Of a DNA stretch of 64,000 nt, positions 59,242 through 64,000 are shown in pieces. Below the pieces are notes generated by a model. That model saw nothing but the letters and a program-made list of their open reading frames with translations, was not told where the DNA came from and did no database searches. Source of the DNA: Paenibacillus thalictri (GTDB lineage Bacteria; Bacillota; Bacilli; Paenibacillales; NBRC-103111); contig NZ_SIRE01000008.1 of assembly GCF_004307995.1 (NCBI RefSeq), forward strand, positions 124,001-188,000, given 5' to 3'. Position 1 is the stretch's first letter, and each line of letters opens with the position of its first letter. The position numbers and the translations under genes were made by a program.

Positions 59242-60390
59242 TTATGCGGAAAACGGTTTTCCTCTGGATGCTTTGGAACGTAGAATTTGCTCGTAGTTTA
59301 CCAATAAACGGTCGAAAATAGCTTCCCATGACTGGGTTAAGGCGTAGGCTCTGCCGGAAAGTCCCCAAGCTTTCAGCGTATCAGGCTGTTGCAGCATGTT
59401 GGTAATCGATTGAGCGAACATATCTGAATCGCGGGGAGGACACAGATTACCGGTTCGGCCGTGCTGAATGATTTCCTGGACTCCGCCCGAGGCTGCGCCG
59501 ATGGCGGGTGTTCCCGACGCTAACGATTCCAATACGACATTGCCGAACGTTTCCGTACTCGAAGGAAAAACAAACAAATCGGCCGAGGCATAAAGCTCCG
59601 CCAACGCTTCGCCTTTCATATACCCGGTGAACGTTGTGTTTGCCGGAACCCCATCCTGCAGTTCTTTAAGCGAAGGGCCGTCTCCGGCAAAAATCCAGTG
59701 GATCTCATCCCGCAGCGACTCGGGCAGTTTTCTCATGATGTCCGGTATTATATCGAGATCTTTTTCAGGGGCAAGCCGGCCTGCATACAGCAGGATAAAT
59801 CGTTCCTTGATACCGTAACGCTCACGGACCGCCGCGCTTTTTTTTCCGGGATGAAACAGTTTGCAATCTACGCCGCGTTGCCACAGCTTGATTCCATCAA
59901 TGCCCTGGGCGGCAAGCTGCTGCGCTGTTTCTTGTGAAGGGACAAAGGTAGCCAAACAGGATTGATGAAACCAACGGATATAACGCCATAACAGAGGGGA
60001 GGCGAATTGGAGATGATAGTAGTGCAAATAGCGGTCAAAATGGGTATGGTAGGAGGCGACATGGGCGATATCGTATTTTCTGGCGTAAAATAAACCGGAA
60101 AGTCCGATATTAAACGGTGTGGCGATATGGATCAGATCCGGTTGAAACGCTTGAAGCTGACGAGTGATCGAGACGTAATTCGGAAGCGCAATCCGGCATT
60201 CGGGATACAGCAAAAACGGAAAACTGGCGAAACCGTGAACATTGCTCGTATACAACTCATCTTCGCATCGCGGCACAAATATTTGATAGGTGACGTTTCG
60301 GCGTTCCAGATGTTCGGTGAGCCGCTTCAGCGTCATGGCAACTCCGTTGACTTGAGGCCAATAGGTATCCGAAAATAAGGCGATTCGCAT
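59242..60390 (-). CDS. GT4 family glycosyltransferase (diacylglycerol glycosyltransferase-like)
   Basis: 382 residues with a GT-B fold. It starts MRIALFSDTYWPQVNGVAMT, typical of the MgtA/GT4 lipid glycosyltransferases. Later parts are LLYAGRLAPEKDLDIIPDI and the nucleotide-sugar site SSTETFGNVVLESLASGTPA with the E-x7-E motif. ATG 60390 follows GAGGAGGGG; the frame itself opens at 60414. It lies 20 bases upstream of ugd on the same strand. A UDP-glucuronate-using transferase is possible but not provable from sequence. Confidence 0.9.
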   Translation of the reverse strand: MRIALFSDTYWPQVNGVAMTLKRLTEHLERRNVTYQIFVPRCEDELYTSNVHGFASFPFLLYPECRIALPNYVSITRQLQAFQPDLIHIATPFNIGLSGLFYARKYDIAHVASYHTHFDRYLHYYHLQFASPLLWRYIRWFHQSCLATFVPSQETAQQLAAQGIDGIKLWQRGVDCKLFHPGKKSAAVRERYGIKERFILLYAGRLAPEKDLDIIPDIMRKLPESLRDEIHWIFAGDGPSLKELQDGVPANTTFTGYMKGEALAELYASADLFVFPSSTETFGNVVLESLASGTPAIGAASGGVQEIIQHGRTGNLCPPRDSDMFAQSITNMLQQPDTLKAWGLSGRAYALTQSWEAIFDRLLVNYEQILRSKASRGKPFSA

Positions 60391-60603
60391 GCAACCCCTC
60401 CTCGTCATGACCATATGACTTAAGATTACATCGGAATTATTAATTTACGACCAGACAATCTATAAGGAAATATTAAAATATTCGTTTGTGGTAAGAGCTC
60501 TTGGCATGTGCAATAAGTCGTCGGAAGCAGAAGGACCAAGACAAGTCTTTCCACCCGACTTGGTTTATAGTATGCTAGCCGTATAAAGGAGGAGAGCGAA
60601 TAC

Positions 60604-61101
60604 ATGGTAAAACAACTGATCGTCGGCGACGCCATGCATGAGCTGGCTACCACGCGCCGTATGCTGGAACGCTTGCCCAACGAGCAAATGATGTGGAAAC
60701 CGCACGTAAAATCGATGTCAGTGGGTGAACTGTCCACACACCTGACTAACCTGCTGAATTGGCAAATCGCCATTCTGCTTTATCCGGAATTCGATCTTTC
60801 CACCGTACCGCTTCGGCGGCAAGCTTTGGAAAGACGTGAAGACGTGTTGGAGGAATTCGACGCCAACGTTGTCAAGTTTGAGCGGCTGCTGGCGGATTGC
60901 GATGAAAAAACGCTTGGTGAGGAATGGGTGTTGCGAAGCGGCGACCATTTCATCATGCGCCAACCGCGGGCGATCGCGCTGCGTACCTTCGGTTTAAGCC
61001 ACATGGTCCACCACCGCGCGCAGCTTGGAGTTTATTTGCGGCTTCTCGATATTCCGGTGCCGGGCGCTTATGGTCCATCGGCTGACGAGGAAAGCCAATG
61101 A
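60604..61101 (+). CDS. DinB family protein
   Basis: 165 residues forming a DinB/YfiT-like four-helix bundle. Candidate metal ligands are His in VGELSTHLTNLLNWQ (about residue 45), and the pair in GLSHMVHHRAQLGVY near 135-140. DinB proteins are presumed thiol transferases or metal-dependent enzymes of the bacillithiol S-transferase superfamily. AAAGGAGGAG precedes ATG 60604. It is divergent from the GT4 gene and is followed by a terminator. Confidence 0.9.
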   Translation: MVKQLIVGDAMHELATTRRMLERLPNEQMMWKPHVKSMSVGELSTHLTNLLNWQIAILLYPEFDLSTVPLRRQALERREDVLEEFDANVVKFERLLADCDEKTLGEEWVLRSGDHFIMRQPRAIALRTFGLSHMVHHRAQLGVYLRLLDIPVPGAYGPSADEESQ

Positions 61102-61132
61102 AGCTGTAAAAAAGGAGAAATACCCCGGTTCC

Positions 61133-61157
61133 AACCCGCATAAATCGCGGGTTTTTA
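61133..61157 (+). terminator. Terminator after the DinB gene
   Basis: AACCCGC (61133-61139) and GCGGGTT (61147-61153) with a seven-base loop and T-rich tail. Confidence 0.85.
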
Positions 61158-61236
61158 TTTTGCCCGGAGGCGTATGCCGGCGGGAAACAAGTTACAATAT
61201 ATAGAAAGGAGCCCCATGAGAATGGAGGGAGCAAGG

Positions 61237-62790
61237 ATGAATTTCGAAGGTGTAACCGTTAGGGAACTGCTGCGGCTTCCTATTCTGAAGGATGCCAAGG
61301 TTATCGGCGGTGAACAGGGGCTCGACCGTATCGTGCGTTATATCGATATTATGGAAGTTCCGGATATCAAGGGCTGGCTGCGGGAAGGCGAGCTGATCTT
61401 GACGACCGGCTATTCGATACGCCATGATCCGGGTCTGCTGGAAGATGTCGTCGAACAGCTGGATCTTGCGAATGCGGCGGCGCTTGCCGTGAAACCGGAA
61501 CGGTTCATTACGAAAATTCCGCAGGAAGTTATAGATAAAAGCAATTTGCACCACATTCCCCTCATTCAAATTCCGCCCGGCATTCCTTATATTGATATCA
61601 CTTACAATATGATGGAACAGATTTTGGATCGGCAAGCGGCTTTATTGAGACGTTCTGAGGAAGTATACAAAGCGCTGACGAATCTGGTCCTGAATAATAG
61701 CGGACTGCAAGTCATGGCCGACAACGTAGCCGAGCTGATTCAATGCCCGGTCTGGGTGATCAGCAATACAGGCGACGTGCTTGTTTCTTCTCCGCAGGAT
61801 ACGCAGATCACAGCCTCCATGAAAACACGTCATTGGGATGTAACGGTCGAAAAGCAGTTTGTCGGCAAGCTGATCGTTGGGAAAGAGCAGCTGGATGAGT
61901 TCGAACAAGTATGCGTCGAGCAAGCGCGGCTCGTATTTTCCTTGGAGCTGATGAGAAGAAAGATAGCCCTCGATACCGAAGTCAAGCTGAGAGGCAGTTT
62001 TTTTGAAGAGCTGTTGATGGGATTGCCGCTGTCCAGACAAGAGGTGGATGATAAAGGCCGGAAACTGGGGCTGCTGCCGGGGTGGATATGGGAGGTCGGG
62101 ATGATCGAAGGCGAACCGTCACACTTCGAAGAGCAATCGTCATTTTTAACGGAATTGCAGGCTTTGATTCAGCGTCATTCGGAGCAACGGAAAGTCCGCG
62201 TGCGATCGCATGTGCAGCGGTTAGGCGAACGGCTCATACTGCTGCTTGCGACCGGATCTTCAACGGATCCGCCCAAGAAACTGCCCGCCGGCCAAGAGGA
62301 TATCAAGGAATGGCCGCAACTTCTGGCACCCCTGCTTGCCAAGTGGAGCGGATTGCGCACAGGCTTCGGAAGTAAATGCTCGTTATGGGAAGTGCACCGC
62401 AGTTACATTGAAGCGCGCAAAGCGATAATCATCGGTTCCCACCTCGACCGCAACAAAACCGTTTTCACCTTTAACGATGTGGAGATGTTCCAGTTATTGC
62501 TGGATGCCTCCGAGCATGTTTCCTTCGATGAACTGATGGATAAGAAAATAGGCAAATTGTCCCTGTATGACAAACAAAACGGAACAAATCTCGTATCGAC
62601 CTTGTATTATTATTTGGCGACAGGGGGAAGTCTAATGGAGACGGCCCGGCTGCTTTACGTCCATCGCAACTCCGTGAAGTACCGGATGGACCGGATCAAG
62701 GAAATTGTCGGTAAAGATTTCGATAATCCGCTAAACCGTTTCGTTTATTATTTATGTACGGCGTTTTATTTGTTGAAAAAAGAAGATTGA
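61237..62790 (+). CDS. PucR family transcriptional regulator
   Basis: 517 residues. An N-terminal PucR domain (about 5-125: VTVRELLRLPILKDAKVIGG, VPDIKGWLREGELILTTGY), a central CdaR/GGDEF-like domain, and a C-terminal PucR HTH (about 455-515: ETARLLYVHRNSVKYRMDRI). PucR in Bacillus activates purine and allantoin catabolism. ATG 61237 after GGAGGGAG is chosen over ATG 61216 or the longest frame from 61174. It is followed by a racemase-family gene and a transporter, which may be its targets. Confidence 0.9.
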   Translation: MNFEGVTVRELLRLPILKDAKVIGGEQGLDRIVRYIDIMEVPDIKGWLREGELILTTGYSIRHDPGLLEDVVEQLDLANAAALAVKPERFITKIPQEVIDKSNLHHIPLIQIPPGIPYIDITYNMMEQILDRQAALLRRSEEVYKALTNLVLNNSGLQVMADNVAELIQCPVWVISNTGDVLVSSPQDTQITASMKTRHWDVTVEKQFVGKLIVGKEQLDEFEQVCVEQARLVFSLELMRRKIALDTEVKLRGSFFEELLMGLPLSRQEVDDKGRKLGLLPGWIWEVGMIEGEPSHFEEQSSFLTELQALIQRHSEQRKVRVRSHVQRLGERLILLLATGSSTDPPKKLPAGQEDIKEWPQLLAPLLAKWSGLRTGFGSKCSLWEVHRSYIEARKAIIIGSHLDRNKTVFTFNDVEMFQLLLDASEHVSFDELMDKKIGKLSLYDKQNGTNLVSTLYYYLATGGSLMETARLLYVHRNSVKYRMDRIKEIVGKDFDNPLNRFVYYLCTAFYLLKKED

Positions 62791-62792
62791 TG

Positions 62793-62828
62793 ATGCCCTA
62801 TTGTGCTGCGAGCACAATAGGGCATCTT
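62793..62828 (+). terminator. Terminator after the PucR gene
   Basis: Perfect 15-bp arms, ATGCCCTATTGTGCT (62793-62807) and its inverted copy (62811-62825), around GCG, with a short T-rich tail. Confidence 0.85.
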
Positions 62829-62935
62829 TAGTTTTGGCGGGCCAGTACATTGTGTGAACGTTCCGTGAACCTTTACAATTTATTTATTCACTCATCATAA
62901 GTAAGCAATGCAAACCAAGAAGGGAATGAGTACAA

Positions 62936-63580
62936 ATGATCGGGTTAATTCGTGTATTAACAACAGCCAATTTAGAAGTTCTTAACGAGCATGGTCGCAT
63001 CATCTCGGAATTGTATGCGGTTCCGGTGAACAATGAATGCATCCCCGATCAACCGTTTGGGATTCACAATGACGAGACCGAACAACTCGCCAATCCCAAA
63101 ATTGTAGCGCTTGGCCAACGTATGGAGCAGGACGGCTGCAGCGTCATCGTCGTCAGCTGTGCCGCAGATCCGGCCGTGGACTTGCTCCGCAAGCATGTAT
63201 CCGTTCCCGTTATCGGCGCCGGCAGCGCGGCATCCTATATGGCCCGCATGATCGGTAAACCTGTGGGGGTTATGGGCATTACGGAGACGCTGCCGAAGGT
63301 CATGCACGATATTTTGGGAGATTTGTTCGTCAGATACATCCAGCCGGAAGGAGTTGCCAACACAACCGATTTAATGACGCCGGCAGGCCGCCAGCAAGCG
63401 ATCCAAGCGGCCAAAACGTTAATGGAGCAGGGAATAGAAGTGATTGTATTTGCTTGCACGGGTTTTTCCACCATCGGTCTCGCCGACGTACTTCGGACAG
63501 AACTGAATATTCCAGTTATTGATGCGGTGGAAGCGGAAGGGCTGATTGCTTCGAACTTATACAAGCAGCTTAAGCGGTGA
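62936..63580 (+). CDS. Asp/Glu/hydantoin racemase family protein
   Basis: 214 residues. Two catalytic Cys are visible: VVSCAADPAVDLL (about residue 76) and VFACTGFSTIGLA (about 177), the paired-Cys layout of cofactor-independent racemases. Gly-rich GAGSAASYMARMIGKPVGVM fits hydantoin or allantoin racemases. AAGAAGGGAATG precedes ATG 62936. It follows a PucR regulator, so an allantoin or hydantoin substrate is likely but unproven. Its stop overlaps the GTG of the next gene by four bases. Confidence 0.85.
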   Translation: MIGLIRVLTTANLEVLNEHGRIISELYAVPVNNECIPDQPFGIHNDETEQLANPKIVALGQRMEQDGCSVIVVSCAADPAVDLLRKHVSVPVIGAGSAASYMARMIGKPVGVMGITETLPKVMHDILGDLFVRYIQPEGVANTTDLMTPAGRQQAIQAAKTLMEQGIEVIVFACTGFSTIGLADVLRTELNIPVIDAVEAEGLIASNLYKQLKR

Positions 63581-64000
63581 ATATTCGGTTGACTGAATCC
63601 AAACGTTCCTTTGGCGTATCCTATCTGCTTCTCCTGGCATCGGTCTTTATTTGGGCGCTGAATTATATCGTCAGACAAATTCTGCTGCAGGAATTTTCTC
63701 CCTTTTTCCTTTCAGCGCTCAGCCTCACGGTTGTTTCCTGCATCTTTATTGCCGGATCCTTCATGACCAAATCGCTTGTTTCCGTTACGCGAAAAGAGCT
63801 GCTGTTGCTGTTGCTGTCAGCTGTCGTTGGCCTGATCGCCAACCAGATTTTTTTGTATCAAGGCCTGCAGCGCACGTCGGCAACCAACGCTTCCTTATTA
63901 TTTACGTTGTCGCCTTTGATGACAGCCGGTCTGGCCGCCCTGTTTCTTAAAGAAACGATCACCTGGCGTATGATAGCGGGTTGTCTCATCGCAATGGCCG
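63577..64000 (+). CDS. EamA/DMT family transporter, N-terminal part
   Basis: The frame starts at GTG 63577, overlapping the racemase stop (GTGA), and runs off the window after 141 codons. Hydrophobic helices alternate with short loops: SYLLLLASVFIWALNYIVRQ, FFLSALSLTVVSCIFIAGS, then LYQGLQRTSATNASLLFTLS and LKETITWRMIAGC, which are characteristic of EamA drug/metabolite transporters. TTG 63589 is an alternative start. Coupling to the racemase suggests export or import of a related amino acid or ureide. Confidence 0.85.
   Translation, partial: MNIRLTESKRSFGVSYLLLLASVFIWALNYIVRQILLQEFSPFFLSALSLTVVSCIFIAGSFMTKSLVSVTRKELLLLLLSAVVGLIANQIFLYQGLQRTSATNASLLFTLSPLMTAGLAALFLKETITWRMIAGCLIAMA

Noticed and set aside
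57887..59368. Long 493-residue version of UDP-glucose dehydrogenase
   Set aside because: The extra 49 residues overlap the end of the GT4 gene, are not family-like, and GTG 59221 has a strong GGGAGGG site.
1..64000. CRISPR arrays, prophage, integrase or transposase genes, tRNA and rRNA genes
   Set aside because: No direct-repeat/spacer pattern, no recognisable mobile-element protein and no tRNA-like cloverleaf was seen while reading the window; a dedicated scan was not possible.

Overview
The window looks like chromosome of a Paenibacillus-type Firmicute. I infer this from strong AGGAGG-type ribosome sites, SigA-like promoters, a T-box leader, LplABC-type sugar transporters, ROK, LacI, AraC and PucR regulators, many carbohydrate-active enzymes, and a GC content that by eye is near 50%. 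No rRNA, tRNA, CRISPR array, transposase or phage gene was seen. Coding density is high and almost all genes are on the + strand.

Layout. (1) 1-9415: a carbohydrate locus. It holds the end of a Gfo/Idh/MocA oxidoreductase, a ROK sugar kinase, an ABC sugar importer (two permeases and a lipoprotein), a ROK repressor, a formylglycine-type sulfatase and a DUF3604/PHP-like protein. The same TTCA-N3-TGAA dyad lies before the transporter and before the sulfatase, so they probably form one ROK regulon for a sulfated glycan. (2) 9416-11437: gene debris, a lipoprotein gene broken by an apparent one-base deletion, csaA, and a 140-bp highly structured intergenic element. (3) 11438-20068: a GH78 alpha-L-rhamnosidase divergent from an AraC regulator, then a GNAT acetyltransferase, a GHL6-type putative glycosidase and a GMC oxidoreductase. 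(4) 20069-30571: a structured inverted repeat, a pentapeptide-repeat protein, a macrolide-type glycosyltransferase, an SwrC-like RND pump, an MFS protein, a TetR regulator, a dienelactone-hydrolase-like enzyme and a KtrB-like K+ transporter.

(5) 30584-43278: a LacI-controlled catabolic island. In order it has a UPF0303/HbpS-like protein, a ThuA-like protein, a VOC protein, the LacI repressor, an ABC importer, an SDR, a Gfo/Idh/MocA dehydrogenase, an enolase-superfamily dehydratase and a second VOC protein. Three copies of an ATAAACGCGCGTTTAT-type operator tie it together. A ROK-like regulator with its own 24-bp palindrome and an MFS transporter follow. (6) 43417-49903: a GntR-LacI hybrid regulator with a palindrome at its own promoter, an LplBCA-type transporter, a BNR/sialidase-like protein and an HpaI-type aldolase. 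The set suggests import, cleavage and retro-aldol breakdown of a sugar-acid-like substrate. (7) 49904-57806: a Trp T-box and trpS, a secreted GH43-CBM protein, an ArsR-SRPBCC pair with twin operators, a UvrA-like drug-resistance ATPase, and a membrane hydrolase that appears to start at CTG. (8) 57887-64000: a UDP-glucose dehydrogenase with a GT4 glycosyltransferase on the - strand, then a DinB protein, a PucR regulator, an Asp/Glu/hydantoin racemase-family protein and a truncated EamA transporter.

Functions come from family recognition in the translated sequence. Substrates are inferred from neighbours. No database search or computation was run.
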